From contig NC_092568.1 in the NCBI RefSeq assembly GCF_037975245.1, positions 42,149,631 through 42,213,630 of the forward strand: a DNA stretch of 64,000 nucleotides. Reading direction: 5' to 3'. Positions 38,801 through 50,610 of this stretch are shown here, piece after piece (position 1 is the stretch's first letter; every line of letters starts with the position of its first letter). A model generated the notes under the pieces. That model made no database searches, had not been told where the DNA came from, and saw nothing but the letters and a program-made list of their open reading frames with translations. This DNA is from Apostichopus japonicus (taxonomy: Eukaryota; Echinodermata; Holothuroidea; Aspidochirotida; Stichopodidae). Both the position numbers and the translations under genes were made by a program.

Positions 38801-41800
38801 AGCGTAATTCAAAAATCTATCGATACAGTTGGTGTTCAGTCTCGGAACCAGTGGAGACACCGCTGCCCCCCCCCCCCCCACATTGCCACCGCCAATCTAA
38901 GTTTACGTTTCGACCTAATTATAGACCTCACTTGTAGTCTAAATTAAATTAAACTTTAATTTGCCGACGGATTAATTTTGTCACGTCTACTGGGAGTCGG
39001 CTTCAATGACCCAAGATGACCCCCATCCTCCCGTTATGTAATCCTGGATACGCTCATGGTGATCAAATGTTATATGTAGCACAAACCCTTGTTGCATTAA
39101 AGTGATGTATTGTTTTTACAGGATAACGTATGCTTTGGTATATTTCGGCTTTGCGTTAACTACTGGTACCCTGGCTGGTGATCCGTATCTTAACTTCTTC
39201 CTCAGTAGTCTGGTTGAACTACCAGCTCGAATTCTACCTTTATTTATCATAGAACGGTACGTAACGAAGTTTGTATACTTTCTCTCTAAACTATAACTGT
39301 AGGTATAGTGTATTATATGGGCAACCTTCCATACCGTCGGGTTACGGGAAAGGTGTCGATTTGTTAGCGTCGAGTAGAAGAGACTGAGGAGAGGGTTCAG
39401 AAGTCGGATCTATTATGCTTTGCTAAGAAAGCCAGAATAACTTTCTCGATCACTCCCCGAAAAACGAAGAAAAGTACCGTTTTGATGTTTCGTTCATTTG
39501 TTCTCTTCTTCTCTCAAATAAATGTAGAATTATATATGTTAAAATAGTATCAATCACACGTAGACATTATACAGCCTTTTTAAACATGCCGGCCGAATAA
39601 TGTTTAAAAGGGATCGTGGGACCTTCCGTTTCGAGTACAACATCAAATCTGCCCAAAGTCTCTACTAGTTTCACAAAAGCCTACACTGCAATTTAAGATA
39701 TACTATTCAGGTGCGTATCCAGGGGGGGGGCGTTGGGGGCGCGCGCCCCCCGGGTAAGAAAAAGAGAAGAGAAAAAAAGAGAAGAAAAAAGGAAAAAAGA
39801 GGGGAAAAAAGAGGAGAAGGAGAGGAAGGAAGGGAAAAGAAAAAGAAGAAAGAGAGAAAAAGGAGAAAAAGAGGGAGTAACGCAAACAGCAGATATCACA
39901 TCATACCAGTGAGCATGAAAATGGCGTTTCAGAATGAAAAGCCTCAAAACTGTCCGACTTACCTGAAAAAATAACCAAAAATTTTCGCGCGCGAAGCGCG
40001 CGTTCAACGTGTTCATGTCAATATCATATAAGCAAGCATCGGTTATTACATCGCATGCCATCATGTACCGTATACGGTCCGTTAAAATTGCGCAGTGTAC
40101 CGCGGGATGCTAATGTAAACAACGACATGTCTCATGTAGATGTATAAAAAGCATGGAGGTTCAATTATGTCAAAACTCTCTTTTACATTAGTAATGGCGA
40201 ATTAGGGCCTGCACCCCCGCCGCGCAGTGGCGGAGCGTCCATATGGTCAGGGGGCGGATGCCCCCCCCCCCCCCCGTGACGGACTAAAATGGACTGCTGG
40301 CGCCTTTTTCAGCTCTTTACCACTTTTTAATTATTCTAGATTATTGACTTTTTTATTGCGCTCTCATCTACTTATTGACATTTCTCACATTTTGTTGGTG
40401 TAATTTGGAGATGACACCTTATTCTTCGTTTATCTGCAAATTAGCCAGGCCCGGAAAGGGTCATTTCCTGCGATCTAGGGAGTATCTTTACTCAAAAATT
40501 TTATGTACGCTACGCGCCAACCAGTGGTGGCACTCCGCTTAGATAGTGTCGAAAGCGCCCCTTCAGACCATTCTCGCCACTCCTGACCAATACCCCTAGC
40601 TGCGCCACTGCCGCCGCGCCTCCTACGCCTATGTGTGTAGTGTTCGCTTTCGGAAATATCTGCTATTTTTTCATTTCCTACAACCAAGTTTTATAATAGC
40701 CGTTATAACAGGTTTTAATATTTCTACACCAATTAACTGTGTCTGAATTTTCGAAAATTTCTGACCAACATTCTACATCACACTTCCCTCTACTCGTGCA
40801 ATTTTGACCGGTCTGTTAGGGGTTGAAGGAAGTTTTTTTCTATATTGGTTGTCCATAGATGAAATTTTATACAAGATTATGGGTATGTTTTGAAGTGAGT
40901 TTATTCACGAGAAATGTGAATTTTCAAATTCTGAACAAATATGGGGCTTAAAACCTTGAAAAGTGGGGCTGACGGGTATTGTGGGCCGCGACGTAGAATC
41001 ACCTACAAAAGCAAAGACCCACAGGAGATGCGATCAGGTCGAACATGATGTGTGCCGGGTTGACAATCTTCAAAAAGGTATGGATGGAAAAAAAAAACTA
41101 TTAGGAATACTTGGTTCTCAGGCAAAAAGTGTACATCTGGTTGGTCATTTCAAGCCCGAGAAGTGCCGTTTCCGGTGATCTGGGGGGTTTCAAAACAAGA
41201 AATTTTCTTGTACGCTGCGCGCCATTCGATGGTGGCGCTCCGCTTAGATAGTAATTCGCGCCCCCCGGGTTTGAAAATCCTAGATACGCGCCTGCTACTA
41301 TTACGTGATAGTCTTGACAATTACTTTATTGGTATAATTAAAGCACATTCTTTTAATTGATTGTTATATATCTTTTTGCGTGTTGCTCCAACGAGCCATT
41401 CACGAGCGAAAATGAGAACTTTACAAAACAGCTCCGCCTACATACGTGACGTCAGCGATGTACCTAAACCACCTAGCATCTTAAAATCAAAACTTGGCTT
41501 AATGCTTGCGGTAAACAATGTTTCCCAGCTCTTGCCAAGTCGTATAAGCCAAACGGAATTTAAACTTGGTCAATATGTTAGGTTAATCAACATACCAAGC
41601 GTTCCTCCAAGTTACCTTGTTTACAAGGTTTGTAGACATTGAACTGAACATTGAACATTGAACAGAAACAAGTAGGGATCTTGTACTCGAGAAGGTGGAT
41701 ACACATATCAAACTGTATGAGGTTCATCCAAGTTTTCTTTTTTTAGTTATCATATTTACACGGTTTCAAAGTTTGCCCACTGTTGACCTCATATGACCTT

Positions 41801-44800
41801 TGGCCTCCGCAAAAAAAAAAAATAGGCTTTATGTAATCAATATGGTTAATCCACATGCCAAATGTAAGATAATCCAAGCTATACTGTAAGAGTATAGTGT
41901 TTACAAGAGTTCAGTCTTTTACCTCTGTTGACCACAATGCCTGGAATTACGTTAGGACAACTTTGCTGTGGTAACGTTCTTGATGTGTGTATATGGTACC
42001 TGTGATTTGTAACTTTTATATTTACTGTATCATTTGCATATTTATAATGTCTTTGGCAATGAAATTCTACATACACAGAAGGAAGATAAAGTTGCTTCTT
42101 CTGCACACAGTATGTATTAAATATGCTTTTCTGTTATTTCCACTTTGTAAATGTTGAATTTATAATTTTTTATATTTATATAAAAATATTAATTCTGATC
42201 TTGTGTTCTTTCGGTTGAGATATCATGTTTTCATTGTTGTCCTATTTAGCCAGTTGCTTGTATCCAAAACACTGCGCATAAATATGTCACATTTATGACA
42301 TATAGCCAACCTTCCCTTCTTGTGTATTTACAATCTAAACGTCTCACAAGTCACATACTGAGACGCACAACCATACACACGTCGGCATGACTGTAAATAT
42401 TACGATTACTATCATCGAAATCAGAGAGAGGGATATTAAGAATCCTCTTCCCTTGTACAATCTTTCTGATTCTGTTTTTTTTTCTTTGAAGATCAAATCC
42501 TGAATGGAGGTGTCCGCAATGCTCAAACTGTTTTCTATATGAAATGTTCCCAACTTATTTCTATCCGCGGTACTTCAATTTTCAAACAGGCTCAACAATA
42601 ATGTCCATTTTCGATTGTCATGTATAGTTGGCCTTGATTAGTCAAAAACATTTTCCACACCTTATGGTATATTTTATGTTTGTCTTAACACTTGCTGCTT
42701 CTTTTCGTCTGCAGATTCGGAAGGCTAATCCCTCTTATTTCGATTTTGTTATCTGCAGGAGTATGTATGATAGCAATAATTGTAGTACCGATTGACGTAG
42801 GTATGTGATGTAACACAAATTCGTATTTTAATTGTGTACCGTAATGAAACCAGTCCAATAAAGTCATACCATGGTAATAAACTGAAAATTTGCGCCTATT
42901 TAAAGGGAGTGAAGACTCGCGCACAAAGATACTTCTGATGCCAGTAATCTGACCTAGTTTCGTTTGAGGTGTAACAGAAGTATTAGACACCACCATCGAT
43001 CCCAGAAAATACACACACAGCTTGCTACCGTCGGTATTTAGACACTAGTGTACAGTCAATACATGCAGCTACGGTCAATACCCACGACACAGTGTACATA
43101 ACAGCGATGGACATCTCAGGTCTAGATGAAAGATAACAAGGTATCACGTTTCATTACTGTCTGCATTTTGTAGCGACAAGAAAAAAACTTCACTTGCAAG
43201 CAACGGAAAGTTAACTCTTTTTTTCAGAGGGTGGCACGCGGTGTGGAGCGAGTCTTCAAAGCATTATCATACGATCGCAATGAACAATGGTTTCTTGCAA
43301 AACCAAGATATCCTGCGTATGACAATAAATTTCCATTGTTACATGACAGCACAATCCCCTATTTGGTAACGAATCACATCGACGCATGGATATTTATACA
43401 ACTGTCGGAATGTACACGCATCAATTTCAAAAACTAAAAACAAATCAAGTTTATGTTGCGCTTACATATAGAGAATATGCATTTTTGCAATTTTTAAATA
43501 ACACCTTAGCTAATTAGGGATATATTTGCATTTGTAGCAGGTGGATGGCTTTTATCCTCGCTGGCCCTGCTTGGGAAGTTCCTAACGGTGTGTTCCTATG
43601 CAGCGATAACCCTAGTCACCTCCGAGTTATTTCCAACCACGTTAAGGTGAGTTCGCATGGGTCTCCTTCGGTCATTATTTCTCCAGCTGGGTTAAAATAT
43701 ATCATCACATATGAATAATTACAATTCAATCATTACATGGATAACTGACTCTTATCGTGATGTAAGAGGTGTTGGAATCGCATAGTCCTACGCCCAGACA
43801 GAGAACCACCAACTTAATTAAGTTCATGCATGAGTATTACCGTTAAGGAGGTTTTTGCAAAACACTTATTGAACTCAGTCCAGGATGTATTTCTATATCA
43901 CTTTCATGTTTTGAGAAAATTACCTTCAAACAGCTGAGTGTCATCATTTCAAGTGACTGGACTGTATAGTCTTATACAGAGATTGTTGTGGGGTAAGTTC
44001 CTCGGATGCAAAAGAAACTCCACAAGAAAACAGAAGACATTTATGGTCTCAAATTATATGTGTACAAATTAGTAAAATTTGCCGAGGAAAAATGGTGTTG
44101 CAACTTGCATGTCATCCTAAGGTGCGCAAATTGGTGTTTAAAGTGTAACCCTCGCCGACATTAACCAAAGCTTCAGAAAATTGTAAATAACCAGAAATAT
44201 ATGTAGAGTTATCATAAGTTACTGCATGGTTGAATTAGGACACGTGATGGACGAGAAAGGGAGATGGGCAACAATGACTACTCTGAAACCTGGCGATCAA
44301 CTAAACATTACCATGGCATATAAGGCTCAAGAATGAGTGGCTCAAAAAGTGCCATCTCAGGTTAACAACCTTGCGATCTAAAATATGGACTGATTACGAC
44401 TCTTTCATAAAATACAAGTACGCTATGGGCGTACAAATCGTTGTTCGGTTCAGTATCAGTCAACTGGTGCTTAGAAATCGACTTACAAGGATTAAACTTA
44501 GAGGAATTTACCGTACTTATCACTAACTAAAGGTTCTTGTTGGTTCTGGTCGACCTGACTCTTGCACATGTCTTACAGCTTCTTATCTTCGCCACGAGGC
44601 CTGGTAAGAAAACTGCATGAATACACAGAGAAGAACGGATGTCCCCAACGACATGTGTTGACAAAAAATGACAACGTGACTGTTGACGATTTACGCTACA
44701 CAAGCATCGAAAGTCACATCATGGGTGTATTACCCTGATGTAGTAATTAACGTCCTCCATCATGTAGTGCCGACAAATAGGAAGTTCAGATATGAATTGA

Positions 44801-45773
44801 CGGAAAATAATAATTTCAGACGTTTTGGCTTTGCTACATATGCTGTTTAACATTTGAAAAGTCCTCTGTGCGTAATAAAAAAGGGATGGATTATTATAAT
44901 TCACGAAAACAAATTTCATATCTTTTCAGACTTGCGGGAATGGGTTTTGCTCAGCTGATTGGTAACCTAGGAAGTATAGCATCACCCATACTCATTTATC
45001 TGGTAAGTTCAAGGCTACAGTAGGCCTACTAGTTGCAAATGTTCTATAGTCCGATACGCCATTCGTTTTACACATAAGTTGAGGCGAAAGTCATCATTTT
45101 TACGAAACCTCCATTCAATGATCAAAATAATACAGAACATGGACATTGAATCTCCATTACCTACATTCTTTTCCCATATAGGCTAGGCCTATATTTGGCT
45201 TTCAATTCGAGATCCATAGGCCTATTGTTTCGGAGACCAGTTACAATATAAAGAAATCAAAAACATTTATAAATGAACAACTTAGCTCTGAACCATTCTG
45301 TTTAGTCTTCTCGATCTAACATTCCAATGCTTTCATCACACATTGCGAGTTTGTTTGTTAACAATATATTTGAGGATCTATTGACACCTAAATCATCTGT
45401 TCTCTTTTAACAGGACAAGTTTGTTCCCGATCTCTCGTTCATGATTATGACGGCGTCCGCTTTTCTGGCAGCTTTTCTTTGTCTTTATTTACCAGAAACA
45501 AAGAATACAGTCCAGCCTGAGACTCCTGAAGATCTCCAAATATTATTCGATTCCAAAACACTTTTTTCACGTCTCAGAAAAACTCAACCACCTCATGATG
45601 ACGTGTCAATAAGTACTAACCAAAGTAAAATGGAAGAGAAATTAGAGGAAAATATGACAAATGAAGAAGGCCCAAACGAAAATACGATGAATGGAATAAA
45701 TGATGAGCATATAAATGAAGGAGGAGGAGGAGGAGGAGAGAATGCTGGCTTTGAAGAGGATACTAACATGTGA
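30697..45773 (+). CDS. SLC22-family organic ion transporter, tandem copy B
   Basis: Nine exons are 30697-30999, 31740-31970, 34463-34659, 36906-37148, 39122-39256, 42715-42800, 43538-43646, 44930-45002 and 45414-45773, giving 578 residues. Exon lengths equal those of copy A except the last, which has two extra codons in a Gly-rich run. All splice phases are the same. Key motifs are kept: [54 protein letters not shown] and YLPETK, with C-terminus DTNM. It should be a working 12-helix plasma-membrane carrier. It is 1.8 times longer than copy A at the DNA level because introns 2 to 5 and 7 carry insertions. The most changed parts against copy A are helix 1 and exon 7 (helix 10). Confidence 0.95.
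32630..32806. repeat. (TA)n microsatellites in SLC22 copy B intron 2
   Basis: Two long TA runs (about 32630-32683 and 32745-32806) are separated by TA-rich sequence with GCATATATA and GCCTATATA interruptions. The rest of intron 2 (31971-34462) holds a roughly 55-bp G-rich triplicate at 32145-32270 (GATCGGAGGGTGGTGGGAGG) and no gene. Confidence 0.92.
34660..36905. other. SLC22 copy B intron 3 with a 68-bp direct repeat pair
   Basis: Copy A has only 146 bp in this intron, so about 2.1 kb was inserted here. Segments 35241-35308 and 36003-36070 are near-identical (start TTATTAGATAATTTCTAAAG, end GGCTGTCAAGTGAGTGGC) and 762 bp apart. They could be remains of an LTR-type element, but I see no primer-binding site or polymerase reading frame, so the class is open. 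Confidence 0.5.
37149..39121. other. SLC22 copy B intron 4, partly homologous to copy A intron 4
   Basis: The part 38135-38520 aligns with copy A 20330-20690. Shared blocks include GATACAGC.GATAGT, 'ggttgcatgttc/gtagttgcatttt' and 'ccgattcttacaag/ccgattcttgtaag'. The part about 37330-38120 is not found in copy A and is probably an insertion. It holds no recognisable gene. Confidence 0.55.
39708..41294 (-). mobile_element. hAT-like element (1.59 kb) in SLC22 copy B intron 5
   Basis: The ends are CAGGTGCGTATCCAGG and CTAGATACGCGCCTG, inverted copies of each other. Flanks are ATACTATT (39700-39707) and CTACTATT (41295-41302), a 7 of 8 match to a target duplication. The interior is colinear with the reverse complement of 28223-30211. 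It has a polypurine tract at 39757-39880, a GCGCGCGAAGCGCGCG palindrome near 39987, and a nested second element at 40225-40610. No transposase is visible. Confidence 0.82.
40225..40610. mobile_element. nested hAT-like transposon (386 bp)
   Basis: It starts CAGTGGCGGAGCGTCC and ends, read inward, CAGTGGCGCAGCTAGG. It is flanked by a perfect 8-bp duplication CCGCCGCG at 40217-40224 and 40611-40618. It lies inside the 39708-41294 element, so it is the younger insertion. The inside carries another copy of the 'gcgccaaccagtggtggc' block common to these families. Confidence 0.88.
41640..41935 (+). repeat. dispersed repeat, GACCTTTGGCCTCC family
   Basis: Shares blocks with 7716-8425: 'gttgacctcatatgacctttggcctcc', 'aagttttc/agttatcatatttacacggttt' and 'ttaatccacatgcca'. 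It is diverged and non-coding, in intron 5 of SLC22 copy B. Confidence 0.55.
42904..43263. mobile_element. TTAA-flanked MITE, copy 2
   Basis: Matches 12506-12864 along its length, starting AGGGAGTGAAGACTCGCGC after TTAA at 42900-42903. The right end (GAGCGAGTCTTCAAAGC) has lost the TTAA. It is in intron 6 of SLC22 copy B and absent from copy A, so it came after the duplication or was lost from A. Confidence 0.75.
43647..44929. other. SLC22 copy B intron 7, no element identified
   Basis: About 1.3 kb, against 522 bp in copy A. The stretch 44596-44740 is open in one plus frame ([20 protein letters not shown] and on to a TGA), but I recognise no family in it. Confidence 0.35.
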
Positions 45774-48700
45774 GGAAGGGTCGTCGTTATCGTGGTGATG
45801 GGGAACTGGTCTATATCATATTCCCTTTCATTAATTGTACTAATGCATGGGACGCAAAATGGAGCGGTGACTTAATAATGAAATACTAAACTCAATCACT
45901 TAAGTAATTATATAAAAAAGTCTTGAAGAGCTAATTCTCAGCAACCACAGTGTTTTTATAACATTATAAAATTGTCGTCGTAACGTCATGCCAAAATTAA
46001 CTCATAAAAAAAAAGCGAATAAGTTTGATCTCAGCTGAAAGCTTTCTGCTGAGGTATAGCTATATCGCGCGATTTCTGTCACTTTTTGCCAGTCTGTTTG
46101 GACTACTCCTGTTCCGTCATATAATTCATATTTCATTCGATTTAGCCGAAATTTCGCGAGAGGTTTGTGTGAATTAAGCTTACATACACGCTATCATAAT
46201 TTATGTAAAATTATGAAAATGCTATCCCCTCTAGAGCTTCTATCGAAATAAGCTGAAAATGATGTGGATATAACGTTTGAATGGTGGTGAACCATAGTTA
46301 GTGAACATCAATGTTTCCACAATCAACAGAAGGACGGGTAACGACGGTATCCACTAACGCTGACGTCAGCACCTCTCAAACAATTACATTTGTCGGAGTC
46401 GGGTTGCATTATTCTTGCTGCTATTAAATATCTCAAGTCCAACAGTGATCAAGCTCTGGGCGAAAAATTTGAAAAACGCATGCAGAAGTGAAGCTGATAT
46501 ATAACCCCAGCCTTTAGTCAGGGATATGCTCCTTAGTCCCATACACAATATTCAGCAGTTGTCATGGCTTACAAGCTGAGGCTTCAGTCGGCCTTCAATA
46601 GGGTTGTGCTCCCTATATGCATACCCTGTAGTCCCTAAGTAATAGTCATCCCTCAGTTCGTGCAATGCTGGCTAATGGTAGACTATACCTCAGCTCTTGG
46701 TGGGATGGGGGTTTTCTGTATCACTTTTTTTACATTGTGGTAAACTAGTGTGTATGTGCGTAAACAATATAGACATAAGTATTTAACTGGTAATTTCTTT
46801 ATTTTAAATGAGATATACCGATGTCTGGCTTTCCGTCAAACCGACAGGCCTAGTTCTGTACATAAAACTGTAAGCAGCTGTATGAATCCTCTATTATCTA
46901 TTTATCATATTGGTTTTAATCTCAGTTAAGCAAACAACACAAATGGCTTAACTTTGAACCTAAATATCGTACAAACTTAAAAACATCAGACAAGGACGAA
47001 TCTAAAATTGCAAATCTCTTAAAAGGAAAGGCTCATTCATTTCTGCTTGAAATGGGCTTAAAATTACTCTAAATGTATATGCCAATGACTTGGTTTCACT
47101 GAAAGATTGCTTGGATCCCATGGAAATGGCTCTTATATTCATCTCGAAAATCCCAGCCAAAGGTGCCTATCGTTTTCTTATAACGAAATCAAGGTTTGAT
47201 TTACCACTGGGCCAGGTGGGCCCGGACCAAAGGAACCTATACGTTAAGAATTTATATTAACAAAAACTTCTTTTTTTCTGTCTTCATAAAATCTTCCTTA
47301 AGCAAAGAATAATACGAGCCTAGGTCCGGATCGAAAACTGAATGAGACCGCTGCTCCATCTACGCAAAAGCATATAAAATGCGCGCAATGATTTAATTGT
47401 AAGCAGCGATTGCCTCGGTTGCCCCAAGGACAGTCAAACCCATTCTTGTGAATATAAATTATGTAGAAGTATGCAGAAGTAATGGGTGAAATTTTATGGG
47501 AAGTAGTAAGCAGAACTTATGAGTCAAGTCATTACTATGCATGGACTCGTCAATGAGTCAAGTCATTACTTTGCATGGACTCACCCATGAGTCAAGTCCT
47601 AGCTATGCATGGACTCATCGATGAGTCAAGTTATTACTATGCATGGACTCACCAATGAGTCGAGTCATAACTTTGCATGGGCTCACCTATGAGTCAAGTC
47701 ATTACTATACATGGACTCATCGATGAGTCAAGTCATTACAATACATGGACTCACCGATGAGTCAAGTCATTACTATGCATGAACTCACCGATCAGTCAAG
47801 TCATTACTACGAATGCAATTCACCAATGAGTCAAGTCATTACTATGCATGGACTCACTGATGAGTCAAGTTATTACTATGCATGGACTCACCAATGAGTC
47901 AAGTCATAACTATCCATGGACTCACCTATGAGTCAAGTCATTACTATACATGGATTCACCGATCAGTTGTCATTACTATGCATGGACCCACCAATGAGTC
48001 AAGTCATTACTATGAATATAACTCACCGATGAGTCAAGTCACTACTATACATGCAACTCACCTATGAGTCAAGTCATTACAATGCATGAACTCACCGATC
48101 AGTTAAGTCATTACTATGCATGGCCTCACTGATGAGTCAAATCATTACTACGAATGCAATTTACCGATGAGTCAAGTCATTACTATGCATGAACTCACCG
48201 AACGGGGGAACATAAACCCATTTATTATTTTGGCACCGAATGACATAGAAACAGTAACATCAATTGCTAGCAGAAGTTTTTACATTTTGAGGTTTTCTTG
48301 TCTATGCTTCGATCCTTTTTGTCCAACTTGTAAAACAAAGCAAATTGGATTGTGCAAACTCTCCATGAAAATACTGAAGAAACTATATAGACTGCTATCA
48401 CATTTTCATACTGCCAAAATGCGGATCACGAAATAACATCGGACGATTTTAATGTGAAGTTGTTTGAATATCCAAACGCCGTGCACTCACCACACTAAAA
48501 AAGCCTCGCTACACATTTTCCCTTTCTTATATTTCTATAGTTGAATATTTGTTACACTTATTATTAAATTTAAAATCGTAACATACGCAAATGTATGCGA
48601 AGTTAGTGCACTATGCTAATGTTGTGTTTAATGAAGTCTCTACAAATATTATTTTCCTAACTCTTTGAAATACTTCATTTGGCCACTTTGTATGGTTTCA

Positions 48701-50610
48701 GTGATAATTTGATATTATGTACAATCACTCGTTTACTTTGTTCAACTTTGATTGCATTCTGAAAATTATACTGTGCTGACTTTTGCGGGGTGAATAACTA
48801 TTTCGGTTCATACTAATTAATCTTCAGCTGACCTATTTCAAATATGAATTTGTATTTCCTTGAGGTTGAAAGCTTCTCTGTGTTCATAATGAAATGTGGC
48901 GAATTTCACTGTAGCTCGGTAGAGATGGTACTATCGTTGCCGGGGGAAATTGTTTGGTAGGCTATTTCGGAAGCCTAGCTCCAAGAAACTCCACGCGAAT
49001 TAATGATTTAAAACGTTCTGTCGATTAATTCTCTCGTGACAATTAATAGTTTAATTAAACGTTGTGAAATGACTTCAAGATACTGATTGGAAACAAATAG
49101 GTATAAATTATATGGCCATATTATACTGATCATAAATACTGGATGTTTCCTTTTCAAGAACTTATTTGCCTCTATAGAAACTGTTCAGAAGTTGCAAAGC
49201 TTGGGGTCACATGTGATGAGGTCTGATCGATGATTGGTTCTATATTACCTACTTCGGAACATCATTAATATTCATAAAATCCATCACTGAATGAACCAAT
49301 CATGATTAAGTAAAAAACAAAACGTGTTCATAATTTTTGGTTATGTTGGTAATTTCTTGTCTGTAAAAACAGGCTCCTAAGATAGACTTCTGACAATGGA
49401 CTGAACAATATCTAATGTATTTCTTTATTCGGGAGCCATGGGAATTAACGAGGGGGGGGGTGGGGACTTGAAGGTCAAAGTGCAAAGGGCTAAATACCTT
49501 ACAGGAGATTGACAGGAACTTAAAGGAGGCATAATATCACTTTATGATAATAAGGTCACCAAAATGGGTTTGATAATATTCATGATTAGAGTTGAAGGAT
49601 AACACCCCACAGCCTATAGAACAGAAAAGAAAATGCAGAAATGTATGCAAGTTTGAAAGAACTACATAATTATATGTCATTATTAAGCACTTAGTTTATA
49701 TGTATTCAAAATTGACTAGAAAAGAAAAGTTACAATTACATCGGTTGAATGTCAATTCAGTTTTGTCCTCATTGTAAATATTGCAAATTTAGAGGGTTAT
49801 GGGGGGGAGGGGGGGTTCACATTATCTTTAAAATGTTCCTGAATTTCAATTGTCTTCTATATTCAGCTTGCTCAATGGCCCTTTTGACATCAATTCCTGA
49901 AGACCAACATGGCAGGTAGATTATTGATTAACAACTATGTGAATAAAGACCAGACAAAGCCAACCAATGGAAGAAAGACATATAACATTTTAGCTGAGTA
50001 CATTTATTGCAATTTGGCAATCAAAATAGCGACATATTTCATAAATGAATCTACTTTTTAATCTATTACAAAGAAATTGTGTAAAGGGATTATAAAACTG
50101 TATAAGATACATACATATTAAATGCATAAATGATAACCTTGTTTTAAATGACAGCCATTATCAATGACCCTCACCCTCCCTTCCCTCCCCCATTTCACAT
50201 ATTACCAACAATATCAGAGTGCTTAATTTACTCAAATCTATCTAAGCAATAAAAATTTAAAGCAAAAAAAACTGACTTACCAATCAAAGCATTTACAAAA
50301 CAAAATTATCCCACCAAGAATATATAGTACTGATGAATTTTCTTAAAATAAACAACAAAATTTTATAAAATGGATCTATGGAATTAATGAAAGTTATCTT
50401 AAGGCATGATTCTTATTATTTGTAACATATTCTCTATTTTTGTCTTCCCTTTATCTAAATGATACTAAGTAATAAAAAGGGCTTCACCCTAAACAATGAA
50501 ACCAAGTCTACCTGTGCTTTGAAGATCAAATGAAAAAATTAAACTCTTGCGATGGATCTGCACATGGATGCAATGTTGTGAGAAGCAAAATCTTCCTTGA
50601 CATCTGGAAA
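45774..50610. other. intergenic region between convergent SLC22 copy B and legumain
   Basis: Apart from the 34-bp minisatellite at 47518-48205 and G tracts near 49453 and 49801, I see no gene. The 3' UTRs of both neighbours must end in this interval. The open stretch running past the minisatellite (48116-48436) has no family features. Confidence 0.5.
47518..48205. repeat. 34-bp minisatellite, about 20 copies
   Basis: The unit starts ATGAGTCAAGTCATTACTAT and continues GCATGGACTCACCG. Copies differ at several positions and a few are shortened. Its period equals that of the 51245-54140 array, but the sequence is different. Confidence 0.93.

Noticed and set aside
44596-44740. Possible transposase or exon fragment in SLC22 copy B intron 7
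   Set aside because: It is open for about 48 codons but I could not match it to a family with confidence, and it has no consistent splice sites with the SLC22 frame.
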